The position numbers and the translations under genes were made by a program. This document shows positions 1 through 10,865 of a DNA stretch of 64,000 bases, in pieces. The DNA lies in NCBI GenBank assembly GCA_014529385.2, contig CM043959.1, positions 4,217,045 to 4,281,044 on the forward strand, written 5' to 3'. Position 1 is the stretch's first letter. Each line of letters opens with the position of its first letter. The notes under the pieces are model-generated. The model saw nothing but the letters and a program-made list of their open reading frames with translations. It was not told the DNA's origin and made no database searches. The stretch is from Adiantum capillus-veneris (taxonomy: Eukaryota; Streptophyta; Polypodiopsida; Polypodiales; Pteridaceae).

Positions 1-225
1 GTTGTTTTTCTCAGAGGCAGTGCCATGCAGATGTTGATGTCTACAGCTACCAAGCCGCACCTTCCAAGGACTTGGCAAGATTTCAAGAAAATTTTTGCCC
101 GAAGTTATATGGTTTCTGACATCTTTCTTCAGAGTGCAACTTTTGGCAGAGTGGGGTATCCTGAAATGCTTGCCATGGAAACCATAGCAGATTGTATCTT
201 GAAATTTCTCGACATCTCTCAGTAG
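1..225 (+). pseudogene. Ty3/gypsy gag remnant, cut by the window edge
   Basis: Reading from base 1 gives a peptide with LRGSAMQ followed by PRTWQDFKKIFARSY. This matches the part of plant gypsy gag (retrotransposon gag domain) where a Trp-containing helix is followed by a W-x-x-F-K-x-x-F helix; the intact gypsy-1 gag in this window has the equivalent GQWWTTLLL then WIYFKQIF. After about residue 40 the reading frame no longer resembles gag and ends at a stop, so the fragment is truncated. It is probably part of the decayed element whose 3' LTR starts at 1381. The family call rests on short motifs only. Confidence 0.55.
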
Positions 226-1380
226 ATGTCTCTTCTCGAGTTGATTATCTTGGAGGTCCAGTGCGATTGCTATCTTAGGACTACCATCACCGACAGAGGA
301 AAATTGTCTGTCCAAGAGCTGATGGACCATGATGTCTTAGGCTACGACCTTATGAAAGGAATCTAACCCTAATTTTTGGTGCAGGTTTCAGGATGAAAAG
401 GCAGTCGACTTTTCGAGCTCGATCGATGTCAAGATTGCTTTTAAGCTTGAATTTTGTTTGAGTTCTGTTTGAGAACTTGTTTGGTGATCCTGTTTGAAAT
501 GGATGGTATCTGTTTTGAACCTGTCTTGGTGCCGATTTGAACTGTTTGACTCTGGTTTTAATACTGGTTTCATTAATTGGTTATTTTACTCCGGAGTGGA
601 GAAGTGAGAAATACTGTTTTGGTATTTGTTTGAACCTCAGAACGACGCAGCCGATGCGTGGGGAGCGTTTCGCTGTATGTTTGAAAACCTCCGAGCGACG
701 CAGGCCAATGCCTGGGGAGCGTTTGGTTGTATGCTTGTAAAATAATTGTTGTTGTGACTCCCGGCCAAGACCTAGATGGTTATGCGGGAGGAGTATTAAG
801 AAGTCTGAGCAGTGGTTACTCTCAGCACCTCCAAATGACGCAAGCTGCGGTCGGGAGGGGGGGGGGGGGGCGTTTGGTTGTACAAGGTCTCTATATCTCT
901 CGGCCCCGACCTTTTTAGGTTATGTGGAAGGAGTGATGAGGGAGTCATTGAATATCTCCCGGCCCGGACCTTGTTAGGTTATGCATGAGGAGTGTTCATT
1001 GGCGACTTTATGTTTAGATGTCTTGTAACATGCATATGTGAGCATTTGTGTTGCATTGTGATGTGCCAACCACTGAATATTCCTAATTGGATAAGATTGC
1101 CTGGGTATGTAATTTTAGTGCATCAAGACACCCGTGGAAGATCAGTGCGGTTTGGGTGTGATGGCTAATTTTACTACTCCGGAATATCAAGAGTTCCGAT
1201 CTAGACGAAAGGAGAAGCTAACTCCTTGATCAAAAGAGTTGAAAGGAGAAGCTAACTCCTTAACAAAAAGAGCCAATTGATTGTCCCTCGGAATGACCCT
1301 CGGGAATTTTTGAGCTAACTTGAGTTGTTTTGCAGATATGCTATAATCGCGGACGATTACTCTCTTTCAAGAAGGGGAGA
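226..1380 (+). other. Decayed gypsy 3' internal region ending in a polypurine tract
   Basis: No convincing coding sequence. The stretch ends in a purine run at 1369-1380 (AAGAAGGGGAGA) directly before the TG that opens LTR-A, the normal arrangement of a 3' polypurine tract and 3' LTR. Around 1115-1140 there is a 'TAGTGCATCAAGA' phrase that recurs in the 3' non-coding region of the gypsy fragment at 31553-31860, supporting a 3' UTR origin. It also holds the interleaved repeats listed separately. Confidence 0.5.
630..990 (+). repeat. Interleaved imperfect direct repeats
   Basis: Two repeat types alternate. The first carries 'GACGCAG' and 'TGGGGAGCGTTT' and occurs at about 631-680 and 684-733, with a worn third copy at 826-885 that includes a run of G around 855-870. 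The second carries 'CTCCCGGCC', 'GACCT' and 'TAGGTTATG' and occurs near 761, 895 and 951. They lie in the non-coding 3' part of a decayed gypsy element. Confidence 0.6.
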
Positions 1381-1953
1381 TGTTACAAACTGCTGACGTG
1401 TTAAAGGCCTGAAGAAGGGATCCAACTTGTAGATGTCGGCCGAGGGGCCTAAACCCTAAGAAGAACAAGTAACAGAAGAAGTCCTCCTACCAACTTATGG
1501 GGACCCCGTCCGATGGGGCCCCAAGAGACATAAAGGATTAAAATAAAGCAGGACCCACACAGAGAAAGACTTGCGCTAATACTGATGATGTGGCAGCTGT
1601 ACGATCAAAACCCGAAAATTGTGGTGACATGATGACGTGGAAGGCTCTACGGATTTTCGCGTTTTGCATTGTCTAATGTACGGATTTCCGTGATTTATGT
1701 TGACAGCTTTTTGGCATTGCTTTTGGACAAGAAGCTTTTGAGTTTGAAGGCTTTTTATGTGAAACTGCTTTTGGGGCCTAGGGCCTTTAAATATGAGCCT
1801 AGGGCTCATTCTCTGGCATGCTTCCTGGAAAAGGTGCAGAGTCTGCAGTACCGCCTTGTACTGTGTTGATGCAATATAAAGAAATACCGAAAGGGGCGCC
1901 AAGGTTTGGGGCCAATACTCTCTGGGGTGGAATTCCGCCACTTCGTGTCGCGT

Positions 1954-2007
<54 letters not shown>

Positions 2008-2132
2008 AGTTCAGTGGTTATTGAAGTCCTAAAAGTTTGTTCTTTTCTATTGGCACGTGGTGCCCGTCTAGTGACACCAATCCTCCTACATAAGCTCTTC
2101 CTCGTGCGTAGATCCTCCTGCCTCTCTGAGCA
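1381..2132 (+). repeat. LTR-A, gypsy long terminal repeat broken by gypsy-1
   Basis: Starts with TGTTACAAACTGCTGACGTG right after a polypurine tract, so it is a 3' LTR (or solo LTR) in + orientation. It aligns by eye along most of its length with the reverse complement of LTR-C (30175-31080). Shared blocks include the GGCCGAGGGGCCTAAACCCT block, the GGGCCTTTAAATATG block, the core motif GAAATACCGAAAGGGGCGCC near 1881 and the TATTGGCACGTGGTGCC block. A (CT)n tract follows the core motif. The 3' end of the LTR cannot be placed because gypsy-1 inserted at 2139. Confidence 0.7.
1956..2005 (+). repeat. (CT)n microsatellite inside LTR-A
   Basis: About 50 bp of uninterrupted CT repeat, roughly 75 bp downstream of the LTR core motif. 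The corresponding place in LTR-C (minus strand, near 30525) has only a short GA/CT run, so the tract expanded in this copy. Confidence 0.9.
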
Positions 2133-2138
2133 CCTTTG
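2133..2138 (+). repeat. Left target-site duplication of gypsy-1
   Basis: CCTTTG directly precedes the 5' LTR (TGTCACC...) and is repeated directly after the 3' LTR at 10866-10871. Ty3/gypsy integrases usually make 5-bp duplications, so the sixth matching base may be chance. Confidence 0.8.
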
Positions 2139-3622
2139 TGTCACCAGCGTGTCACTACTATCTATCCTTTTTGTTGATTTCTTTCTTATTATCTATTTAC
2201 TTTCACTTTTTGGAAACACCCCTCGGGAAATCTAACTGTCCTGCATTGCATAGCTAGTGTGGAACTGTCCAGAGGGAGTCCAGGCCTGAGGGCAGGGCAA
2301 GAGAGCACTAAGGTTGGACAAAGACTATGGTTAGCCAAGCGAGGTCATTGACTAGCCAAAGTGGAATCCTTTGCTACAGAGGCTACATTTCAGTTCTGGA
2401 TGTGGCCGCAGTGTACGAAGAGGGTCGGATGACCTAGAAAGATACAATGGCAGCATCTCCTAAAATTTAGGGAACTGCTATTTTGGGACCTGAAAATGTG
2501 TTGGCGTCATTACCTCCGGAATGACAAGGGGAACATTTTCTTACTCTGCCGTGAAGTCAGCTGGGCAACCGGTTGGGAGATTTTTAGGCGGCAACCCCGA
2601 AACGGGAAAATGCTTATAAATGTGCCAAGTGGCACCTTCTGGTGCACTTTCCTCACGCAACAAGAAGTGGCGCTGATTTTTAAGCTGGGAGAGGCTCATT
2701 TTCAGCTTCTGTCACAGGTTAAGAGCTATGGAGTGCTTGCTTTCCCTCCTATGTACAGTGCGGTGCTAGGAGTGATGCCCTGCACGCTACGCACTGCCCT
2801 CTCTCTCCCCTTTGGCAGTATGTTATGCCCCACTAGTGGGCTCTTCATTTGACCAATGTACAATTGTGTGGGCTCATGCGCGATTGCCGAGGCAAGAGCC
2901 TCTTGCACAGGTACTGGATTAGCTAGCGGCTAATCCCCCCGCAGGTACAAGTGAATTCGGAGAGGTTTCACGCCAGAAATCTCGTCTGATTCAAAGGGCA
3001 AGTAGCCCTACAGGTGCGGGAGCTCGAGGACTTGCTACGGATGCGACCGACACGCGAAACGGAGCCCGAAACAGTAAATTACAGCCTGCTGTGTATTTTT
3101 GCAGGTTTAGGGTTTGGGCCCTTAACGGACCCTAATACCCCCAGGAGGTTCGGGGACGCAAGGGGACCGTTGTACAGGTGATCTGGCACATTTTCGGGGC
3201 TGAAAACAGAGAATTCAGCGTGCTGCAGATTCTCGCCAGGTTTTGCAAAGTGCCCGTATGCGTCGGGAAAGTCATTCAATGCGTGGGAATACTGACTGTG
3301 AAGTGTCCTAGTACAGTTATGTTGCCGAAATCAGGCCGGAACAGTGGAAATTCAGCCAAGTTTGTGCGGGGCAGCTTGTAGGGAACCACAACGTTTATTC
3401 CCTCTTTTGAACAATAAAGAAATGCCGAAAGGGGCGCCTAAGTTAGGGGCCAATCTGGTGTCGGTCTACTTATACAGGTGCAATCTAGTAGCCTGTATCC
3501 CTCTCCCCTTTGTTGTGTCTTGAAAGTACAGGTAAAGTGGACGACAAACTAAATGGGTGAAAGCTAAATCAAGGTTTAAAGTAAAGTCTACCGCCCTTTT
3601 TGGATTGAATAGGCCGGTTTCA
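2139..3622 (+). repeat. gypsy-1 5' LTR
   Basis: Starts TGTCACCAG and ends GGCCGGTTTCA. The core motif occurs near 3413-3450 in the form CAATAAAGAAATGCCG followed by AAAGGGGCGCC; the AATAAA is a plausible polyadenylation signal and suggests that the R region lies here. It pairs base for base in length with the 3' LTR. Short open frames inside it (for example 2496-2852) are repeated in the other LTR and look non-coding. Confidence 0.93.
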
Positions 3623-3640
3623 TGGTTCCATCGACGGGAT
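3623..3640 (+). promoter_or_regulatory. Probable primer-binding site of gypsy-1
   Basis: The bases after the LTR's terminal CA begin TGGTTCCATCGACGGGA. A TGG opening fits pairing with the CCA tail of a tRNA. The tRNA was not identified; it is not the common initiator-Met pattern (TGGTATCAGAGC). Confidence 0.55.
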
Positions 3641-3747
3641 TAAATCACTTTTTCCCATAGAAGTGAGTCTTGGTCCGATTGGGCTTGAAGACACAGGGGA
3701 TCATAGAATAGACACAGGGAATTGTAATTTTGCCTGACAGACCAGAT

Positions 3748-3791
3748 GATGTGACTGAAGAGGTTTCCTGATGTGACTGAAGAGGTTTCCT
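3748..3791 (+). repeat. 22-bp tandem duplication at the gag start
   Basis: GATGTGACTGAAGAGGTTTC plus two bases occurs twice, at 3748-3769 and 3770-3791. The 22-bp period is not a multiple of three, so the duplication shifts the frame. It leaves the gag frame without an upstream ATG; its first codon in this region is GTG. Confidence 0.85.
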
Positions 3792-5053
3792 CTTCACAGG
3801 GTCAACAGACACATGAAGTGGGTGAGTCCTCAAGACCACCACAGACGGATGATGATATATTTAGGACCCAGTTGGCTATTGTTGTGGCTATGTTCACACA
3901 AGTAATGCAGAACCCGAGGTTTTTAGCCTTTCTGCAACCTCCTGTTCCGTGTCAGCAAGTTGGGTCACTGGATCATATTCAAAAGCCTGTTAAGGCTCGA
4001 GCACAGGTGATTCATATTGCACAGTCAATGGAAACACCTGTACACTTGACGGAGAACATGCAGTCTCCACAACCTGTGCCTAAGGTGCAAGAACAGGTGG
4101 CTGAGATGCCAGTCTTTCAAGCTGTACCAGCTCAACCCGCCACCTTTCAGCAGCCTATAGCTGGTTCTAATGGGCAGGGAAGCAACCTACAAGCTATGCA
4201 ACAGGTCTTCCCACCACCTTCAGTACACCCTGGCTATTTTGGAGGTGGATCCGTATTCCAGAGCATGGCTGGTCATGCACCTGGAAATCAGTTTTACACG
4301 CCAGGAACAGTGTTCGGGGGTGCTCAAACGATGATGCCCAACCCCATGTATGGTGTCACGGGCATGCTACCAGGGTTTCAGAGCACTCAGGGCCAATTTG
4401 GGATGCCACAAGCAAATTTTGGTATGGCTGGAATTACAAATCAGCAGCCAAATATGGCATTTCCAGGTCAAGTTAATAGCGGCCAAGGAACACAGATGAA
4501 CCCTAATAGTGTTCCCATGTTTCAGTCACTTCCATATGACAATTTAACGCCGCTGGAGAGGCCAACTCCGTACAAAGAAGGTGGCAAAGGTGTGTCTTTC
4601 ACGACCTTTACAGGGTTTGATGACCGGAAGAAGGCTCTCTCATTCCTCCAACAGTTTGACAAGGCCTATGCAGGGGGAAACTTTACAGAGGCTTCAAAGG
4701 TCCGCAAGGCAGCCACTTTCTTGACAGGGAATGCGGGACAATGGTGGACAACTTTATTGCTTCAAGGGCAAGCTTCGTCCACATGGATTTATTTCAAGCA
4801 GATTTTTGCAGCAGCATGGTTATTTGATGACTTTGAAGCAGATGTCATGACAGAATGGCACCAGCTTAATGCTGCCACTTGCAGAAATCTGGATGATTAC
4901 AATCGGAAGTTTTGGAAAGCTCTACTTCCAGTAACTTCCTATAGGTTTGTGTCATTGACAGAACAGATTGAAAAATACTGTTGTGGCCTACCTAAAGGAT
5001 TGAGAAAGTACTGTACGAAGACAAAAAGTCACTACTTTGACGCAGCTCATTGA
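3773..5053 (+). pseudogene. gypsy-1 gag (capsid) region
   Basis: The first ~250 residues are rich in Gln, Pro, Met and Gly with no recognisable fold. Residues ~265-415 form the retrotransposon gag domain: a FTGFDDRKKALSFLQQFD helix, GQWWTTLLL, WIYFKQIFAAAW, and LDDYNRKFWKALLPV. The frame ends at TGA 5051-5053. The expected continuation (K-V-T-T-L-T-Q-L-I-E) lies in the next frame, so a frameshift sits near the A-run at about 5021-5027. The true start codon is unclear because of the 22-bp duplication; an in-frame ATG lies near 3889. The product would be the structural protein packaging the element's RNA in the cytoplasm. Confidence 0.85.
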
Positions 5054-5597
5054 GGTAGTAAACATTGGCAATGGTTTGCTCAAGGGAGAAGATTGTGAAT
5101 TTAACACTGGCGTCAAGGCAGGATGAGGCAAGAAAATTTCAGCCAAGAAGCACGTTCCCAATGAGGCTCCTAAAGGGACTCAGGAGTCAGCCAACGCAGG
5201 GAAAGATAAAGCTACAGCTGAATCAGAAAAGGGACCAGCGAAGAAATGGAAAAGACGCTTTCCTCGCAAGTCTGAAGAGCAAAAGAAGGTCCTGAGGACA
5301 GAGAACAAATGCTTTATTTGTGAGCAGCCTGGCCACATTGCTTACAATTGTGCTACAAAGAAAAGGCCAGCTCATTCTGAAGACAAGGAGGACAGGAAAG
5401 GAAAGAGGCCCATGGCTGGTCTTGTGCCAAATATGGTGGGCGACAAGCCAAGTTCAGATGCAAGTGAGCTTTGCACAGCATGGGGAAAGGTCAAGGATCA
5501 AACAGTGCTTATCTTCTATGATCCAGGTGCCAAAGCCAACTTCATTTCCCCAGAATTGGCTTCAAAGTTGGGAATCAGACCTGAAGAGATGGGGTAA
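5030..5597 (+). pseudogene. gypsy-1 gag C-terminus, zinc knuckle and protease
   Basis: After the frameshift the coding frame continues through a Lys-rich segment. It passes one TGA near 5125 and reaches the knuckle CFICEQPGHIAYNC (CX2CX4HX4C) at about 5311-5352, which binds the element RNA. The aspartic protease follows at about 5490-5590 with the active-site stretch IFYDPGAKANFI (D-P-G-A in place of the usual D-S/T-G-A). The protease frame ends at a TAA at 5595-5597 and resumes directly afterwards. Protease would cleave the gag-pol polyprotein. Confidence 0.82.
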
Positions 5598-6126
5598 ATA
5601 GCAGAGGCAGGTTTGGCATGTCCTGGCCATACAGACGCTGTGACACCCATCATTGGAAAGTTACGTCTACATATCCAGTCCTATGTAGATGCTGAAGAAT
5701 TTTACATCATGCCACTGGACGGATGTGATGTGTTGTTAGGTATTCCTTGGTTGTTGTTTCGTGTACAGGGAATCATGGATGCCTACAACAAAAAGATCAC
5801 TGTACAGAGCAGGGGAAAGACTCGCATTCTGGATGTAAAGCTTAAAGGGGAGTCTATTCCCACTGTATTAGCTTCTGCTATTACTTCTGTAATGAAAAAG
5901 CATCTTTTTGTGTACTTGGTTTTTGCACGTGAAGTGTCAGATTGTGATGAATCAAATTTATCTGTGCTAGATAAAGAAAGGTCAATGTTTTTACAACAGT
6001 ACAGTGACTGTTTTTCCGATTCATTACTGTCTCAATTACCGCCAGAGAGACCCGAGGACCATGCGATAGATTTGGTGCCAGGCAGTAGCCCACCAAATAA
6101 GCCTCCGTGCTCAGCAGAAAGAGATA
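5598..6126 (+). pseudogene. gypsy-1 protease end and linker to reverse transcriptase
   Basis: In the same frame as the protease active site. It carries the second protease block IMPLDGCDVLLGIPWL, then an acidic linker with LDKERSMFLQQYSDCFSD and DHAIDLVPGS, which in plant gypsy elements sits just before the reverse transcriptase. Near 6105-6127 the frame is lost and pol continues in the frame starting at 6127, so there is a second frameshift. Confidence 0.8.
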
Positions 6127-8808
6127 ATGGGCCAAGTACAGGAGCTATTAGAGAAGGGGCTGATTCAGCCCAGTTCATCTCCATTCTGTTCTCGAGTGTT
6201 GTTGGTGCAGAAAAAGGATGGCTCATGGCGTATGTGCATCGACTATCGTGCACTGAACAAGAATACCATCAAGAATAGGTTCCCTATACCTAGAATTGAT
6301 GATATTATGGACAAATTAGAAGGAGCAGCTATGTTTAGCAGGATAGATCTAAAGAGTGGGTACCATCAGATCCGCATTAGGTCAGAGGATGTGCACAAGA
6401 CTGCTTTTAGAACGACGTTTGGCCTTTACGAATTTTTAGTGATGCCCTTTGGTCTCACAAATGCTCCTGCTACGTTCAATAGGATGATGGACAGAATTTT
6501 CTGTCCACACCAGCAGTTTGTTGGTACATTCTTTGATGACATGATAATCTACTCAAAGAATGAAGAGGAGCATAGGCATCACTTGGCCATTGTGTTCAAA
6601 GAGCTACGCAGTCATAGGTTGCTCATCAATGCAAAGAAAAGTGAATTTTTTCTGGAAGAGATTCATTTTCTGGGACACATTGTCTCAAAGGATGGTGTCA
6701 GAATGGATCCTGCAAAAGTTGAAGCGATCAAGTCATGGCCAGATTTGAAGACGGTGCACGATGTCCGAAGTTTCTTGGGACTATGCTCCTATTACAGACG
6801 GTTTATCCGAAATTTCGCTGAGATTGCTTCACCTTTACATGCTCTTCAAAAGAAGACAGTCACCTTTAGATGGACACAGCAAGAGATTTCAGCTTTTAAT
6901 CTCTTAAAGGAAAAGATGACTTCAAATCCAGTCATTGTGTTGCCAGATCTTAGGAAGTCATTTGTGGTCCAGTGTGATGCCTGCGGTAGTAGCATTGGTG
7001 CAGTGCTAATGCAAGATGGCAGGGTAGTAGCCTATGAGAGCATAATTTTGCAAGGGCAAGAGATGACCATGCAAGTCTATGAGAAAGAGTTACTGGCTGT
7101 CATTCATGTGCTCTTAAGTTGGAAACACTACTTGCTAGGTGCAGATTTCGTTGTCCAAACGGACCATCAGACCTTGCGATACTTCTTGACACAAACAAAG
7201 TTATCTGAGAAGCATATGCGATGGGCAAATATTTTGTCCATGTTCCATTTTCAGATTGTGCATGTGGAAGGCAAGAAGAACGTTGTGGCTGATGCCTTGT
7301 CAAGGAAGCCACAAATTTCAGCTGTGTCAATTCCTTATCATCATGAACTTGATGATATGAGAGAACGATATGCAAATGATGAAGATTTTGCAAGGGTCTT
7401 CGAGCAGCTAATGGATGGACAACGTCATGAACACTATCTTCTTAAAGACGGGTTCATGATGATGCATGGCAGATTGTGTGTCACAAAGCCATTGCGACGC
7501 AAAGTTATAGAAGAGAGTCATGTCCCACCGTATGCAAGGCATCGTGGTATCGATGCTACAGTTAAAGCGGTTGAGACATTCTTCTATTGGCCTACATTGA
7601 GAAGAGATGTGGATGCCTTTGTGCAAGAATGCCTAATTTGCCAGAAGGTCAAGTTTGACAGGCAAAAGACACCAGGGTTATTGCAACCACTACCTATTCC
7701 AGATAAACCATGGGAAAGTATTGCTATGGATTTTATCTTTGATCTTTCGAGAATGCAGACAGGAAACGATGGTATTTGGACCATCATTTGCAGATTCAGC
7801 AAACAGGCTCATTTTATTCCTGTCAGGAAGAAGATAAAGCCAGATCAGATGGCACGCTTGTTTATGAGCAATATTTTCAAGTATCATGGCATGCCACAGT
7901 CGATTGTTAGCGACCGTGATCCACGCATGACAAGTTTGTTCTGGAGAGGCTTGTTTGAGAATATGGGCACCACGCTCAAATTCTCTTCTTCATTTCATCC
8001 TCAAACAGATGGGCAGTCAGAAGAGGCAAATTCTACTGTCCTAGATCTGCTGAAGTGCTATGTGTCAGAGCATAAAGGAAAGTGGGAGCAGTATTTGCCA
8101 TTGGTGGAGTATGCATACAATAATACAGTGCGTTCATCAACTGGCAAGGCACCCTTTGAGATAGTTGAAGGTGGCAAGAAAGTTCCTCCCATACTGCATA
8201 CAAAGGACAAGATATTTGAAGCAGATAAGTATGTTCAGGACATGGATGAAATGTACAAGAAGGTCAAAGTGGCCTTAGAAAAGACTCAGGCAAAGCAAAA
8301 GAAAGCAGCTGATCGTCACCGTCGTGAAGTGGTATATTCACTTGGTGATTGGGTGCTTTTACGCTTTGAAAAGGCAAGGTTAAAGAAGATGAAGGGCAAG
8401 GAAAGATTGTTTCCAAAGCTCAACATGCGTTACTATGGGCCTTTTCAAGTATGCGACATAATCATTGATGTTGCATATAGGCTGAAATTGCCTGACAGTT
8501 GGAAGATTCACAATGCGTTTCATGTGAGTCTTCTCAGACCACCCTATGTGGGTGATATGCCAGAAGATATGCTAGTTGAAGATCAGCCGGAAGTCGAGGA
8601 ACTTGACGAGATCTTGATCCGTGAACAGATTTTGGCACACAAAGAAAGGAAAGTGAAAGGCAAGGTTGCTAGGCGTTACTTGGTAAAGTTCAGAAACTAT
8701 CCACCAATGGATGCTAAGTGGATGGAAGAAGGTGAGCTTGCAGAGTCACCAACTGTGTTATCACTTTACTTTGAAGCCTTCGATTTGCAACCTACCTTGA
8801 CCCCTTGA
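6127..8808 (+). CDS. gypsy-1 pol: RT, RNase H, integrase, chromodomain
   Basis: An open frame of 893 codons. Approximate domains: reverse transcriptase residues 15-210 (WRMCIDYRALNK, DLKSGYHQIR, MPFGLTNAP, catalytic FFDDMIIYS where YxDD is usual). RNase H spans 290-400 ([29 protein letters not shown]). The integrase zinc finger spans 470-525 (H...H...CLICQK) and the integrase core 545-700 (MDFIFDLS, SDRDPRM, HPQTDGQSEEAN for the D-D-E triad). The chromodomain spans about 815-875 (LVKFRNYPPMDAKWMEEGEL). The chromodomain is expected to steer insertion to marked chromatin. The ATG at 6127 is only where the open frame begins; in the intact element this would be part of one polyprotein. No internal stop was seen, unlike gag. 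Confidence 0.93.
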   Translation: MGQVQELLEKGLIQPSSSPFCSRVLLVQKKDGSWRMCIDYRALNKNTIKNRFPIPRIDDIMDKLEGAAMFSRIDLKSGYHQIRIRSEDVHKTAFRTTFGLYEFLVMPFGLTNAPATFNRMMDRIFCPHQQFVGTFFDDMIIYSKNEEEHRHHLAIVFKELRSHRLLINAKKSEFFLEEIHFLGHIVSKDGVRMDPAKVEAIKSWPDLKTVHDVRSFLGLCSYYRRFIRNFAEIASPLHALQKKTVTFRWTQQEISAFNLLKEKMTSNPVIVLPDLRKSFVVQCDACGSSIGAVLMQDGRVVAYESIILQGQEMTMQVYEKELLAVIHVLLSWKHYLLGADFVVQTDHQTLRYFLTQTKLSEKHMRWANILSMFHFQIVHVEGKKNVVADALSRKPQISAVSIPYHHELDDMRERYANDEDFARVFEQLMDGQRHEHYLLKDGFMMMHGRLCVTKPLRRKVIEESHVPPYARHRGIDATVKAVETFFYWPTLRRDVDAFVQECLICQKVKFDRQKTPGLLQPLPIPDKPWESIAMDFIFDLSRMQTGNDGIWTIICRFSKQAHFIPVRKKIKPDQMARLFMSNIFKYHGMPQSIVSDRDPRMTSLFWRGLFENMGTTLKFSSSFHPQTDGQSEEANSTVLDLLKCYVSEHKGKWEQYLPLVEYAYNNTVRSSTGKAPFEIVEGGKKVPPILHTKDKIFEADKYVQDMDEMYKKVKVALEKTQAKQKKAADRHRREVVYSLGDWVLLRFEKARLKKMKGKERLFPKLNMRYYGPFQVCDIIIDVAYRLKLPDSWKIHNAFHVSLLRPPYVGDMPEDMLVEDQPEVEELDEILIREQILAHKERKVKGKVARRYLVKFRNYPPMDAKWMEEGELAESPTVLSLYFEAFDLQPTLTP

Positions 8809-9381
8809 GTTTCAAAGCTACATGGATTGTCAGTGTGACAATGGCTTCTGAAACAAATGATGTACATGGTATTTAAAGTGAGCTCAAATGAAATACCTGT
8901 TACATGAATGTTAGAGCTATACAGATTGTCAGTTTGGCAATTGCTCTTATGGAATGTCCAAAAGTTTGGTTATTGCTATAGAAGTGAGTATTTCTTGTCA
9001 GTTTGTCAAGGATACAGTAATTGCTTCTATTAAAGAGTACATGTGTAACTGTATTCTTAAACTATCGGTTTGGGTATGCTCGAAAGTGTTACGGGATCCA
9101 ACGTGTACTATAAGACAGTGGCAAAATGTGCAGCTACCATTTTGTCATTGGAAAGTTAGTGACTCAAAGCAATGGTAGAGTGCGAAGCTACCACTATGTC
9201 ATTGGGACAGGGTTCACACGCAGGCAATACATGAGTCGACGAGGTGTTGAATACACCAGGGTTGACAATAAGCATGTATGTGTCGTACATGTGTCGACAG
9301 GTGTTGAATACATCAGTGTTGACTAGGAGCATGAACGACATAGATGCAAACGAGGACGTTTGAGATTTCAAGAGGGGGGTA
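8809..9381 (+). other. gypsy-1 3' non-coding region with duplications and polypurine tract
   Basis: Non-coding stretch between pol and the 3' LTR. It contains pairs of diverged direct repeats. 'GATTGTCAGT' phrases occur near 8826 and 8935. A 'CAGCTACCATTTTGTCATTGG' type unit occurs near 9130 and 9187. A 'GGTGTTGAATACA' unit occurs near 9243 and 9300. The purine run AAGAGGGGGG at 9370-9379 is the polypurine tract that primes plus-strand DNA. Confidence 0.8.
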
Positions 9382-10865
9382 TGTCACCAGTGTGTGACTA
9401 CTATCTATCCTTTTTGTTGATTTCTTTCTTATTATCTATTTACTTTCACTTTTTGGAAACACCCCTCGGGAAATCTAACTGCCCTGCATTGCATAGCTAG
9501 TGTGGAACTGTCCAGAGGGAGTCCAGGCCTGAGGGCAGGGCAAGAGAGCACTAAGGTTGGACAAAGAGTATGGTTAGCCAAGTGGGGTCATTGACTAGCC
9601 AAAGTGGAATCCTTTGCTACAGAGGCTACATTTCAGTTCTGGATGTGGCCGCAATGTACAAAGAGGGTCGGATGACCTAGAAAGATACAATGGCAGCATC
9701 TCCTAAAATTTAGGGAACTGCTATTTTGGGACCTGAAAATGTGTTGGCGTCATTACCTCCGGAATGACAAGGGGAACATTTTCTTACTCTGTCGTGAAGT
9801 CAGCTGGGCAACTGGTTGGGAGATTTTTAGGCGGCAACCCTGAAACGGGAAAATGCTTGTAAATGTGCCAAGTGGCACATTCTGGTGTAGTTTCCAATGC
9901 AAGAAGGAAGTGGCGCTGAATTTTAAGCTGGGAGAGGCTCATTTTCAGAATTTGTCACAGGTTAAGAGCTATGGAGTGCTTGCTTTCCCTCCTATGTACA
10001 GTGCGGTGCTAGGAGTGATGCCTTGCACGCTACGCACTGCCCTCTCTCTCCCCTTTGGCAGTATGTTATGCCCCACTAGTGGGCTCTTCATTTGACCAAT
10101 GTACAGTTGTGTGGGTTCATGTGCGATTGCCGAGGCAAGAGCCTCTTGCACAGGTACTGGATTAGCTAGCGGCTAATCCCCCCGCAGGTACAGGTGAATT
10201 CGGAGAGGTTTCACGCCAGAAATCTCGTCTGATTCAAAGGGCAAGTAGCCCTACAGGTGCGGGAGCTCGAGGACTTGCTACGGATGCGACCGACACGCGA
10301 AACGGAGCCCGAAACAGTAAATTACAGCCTGCTGTGTATTTTTGCAGGTTTAGGGTTTTGGCCCTAAACGGACCCTAATATCCCCAGGAGGTTTGGGGAC
10401 GCAAGGGGACCGCTGTAGAGGTGATCTGGCACATTTTCGGGGCTGAAAACAGAGAATTCAGCGTGCTGCAGATTCTCGCCAGGTTTTGCAAAGTGCCCGT
10501 ATGCGTCGGGAAAGTCATTCAATGCGTGGGAATATTGACTGTGAAGTGTCCTAGTACAGTTATGTTGCCGAAATCAGGTCGGAATAGTGGAAATTTAGCC
10601 GAGTTTGTGCGGGGCAGCTTGTAGGGAACCACAACGTTTATTCCCTCTTTTGAACAATAAAGAAATACCGAAAGGGGCGCCTAAGTTAGGGGCCAATCTG
10701 GTGTCGGTCTACTCATACAGGTGCAATCTAGCAGCGTGTATCCCTCTCCCCTTTGTTGTGTCTTGAAAGTATAGGTAAAGTGGAAGACAAACTAAATGGG
10801 TGAAAGCTAAATCAAGGTTTAAAGTAAAGTCTACCGCCCTTTTTGGATTGAACAGGCCGGTTTCA
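9382..10865 (+). repeat. gypsy-1 3' LTR
   Basis: Same ends and length as the 5' LTR, with scattered substitutions; a cluster of differences lies around 9885-9955. The core motif is near 10655-10692, again preceded by CAATAAA. The element ends in GGCCGGTTTCA, followed by the CCTTTG duplication. Confidence 0.93.

Larger units (their letters stand above)
2139..10865 (+). mobile_element. gypsy-1: structurally complete Ty3/gypsy retrotransposon with chromodomain
   Basis: An 8.7-kb element with two LTRs of the same length (2139-3622 and 9382-10865, 1484 bp each, about 97% alike by eye). A CCTTTG duplication lies on both sides, a primer-binding site adjoins the 5' LTR and a polypurine tract adjoins the 3' LTR. 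The internal order is gag, CCHC knuckle, protease, reverse transcriptase, RNase H, integrase, chromodomain, which is the Ty3/gypsy chromovirus order. The coding region has at least two frameshifts and two stops, so this copy is unlikely to be autonomous. It inserted into or beside LTR-A. Confidence 0.93.

Noticed and set aside
1806-2144. Minus-strand frame with Arg-Glu repeats
   Set aside because: The repeats are only the translation of the (CT)n tract in LTR-A.
2496-2852. 118-codon open frame
   Set aside because: Lies wholly in the 5' LTR of gypsy-1, with a partly matching frame in the other LTR; no motif.
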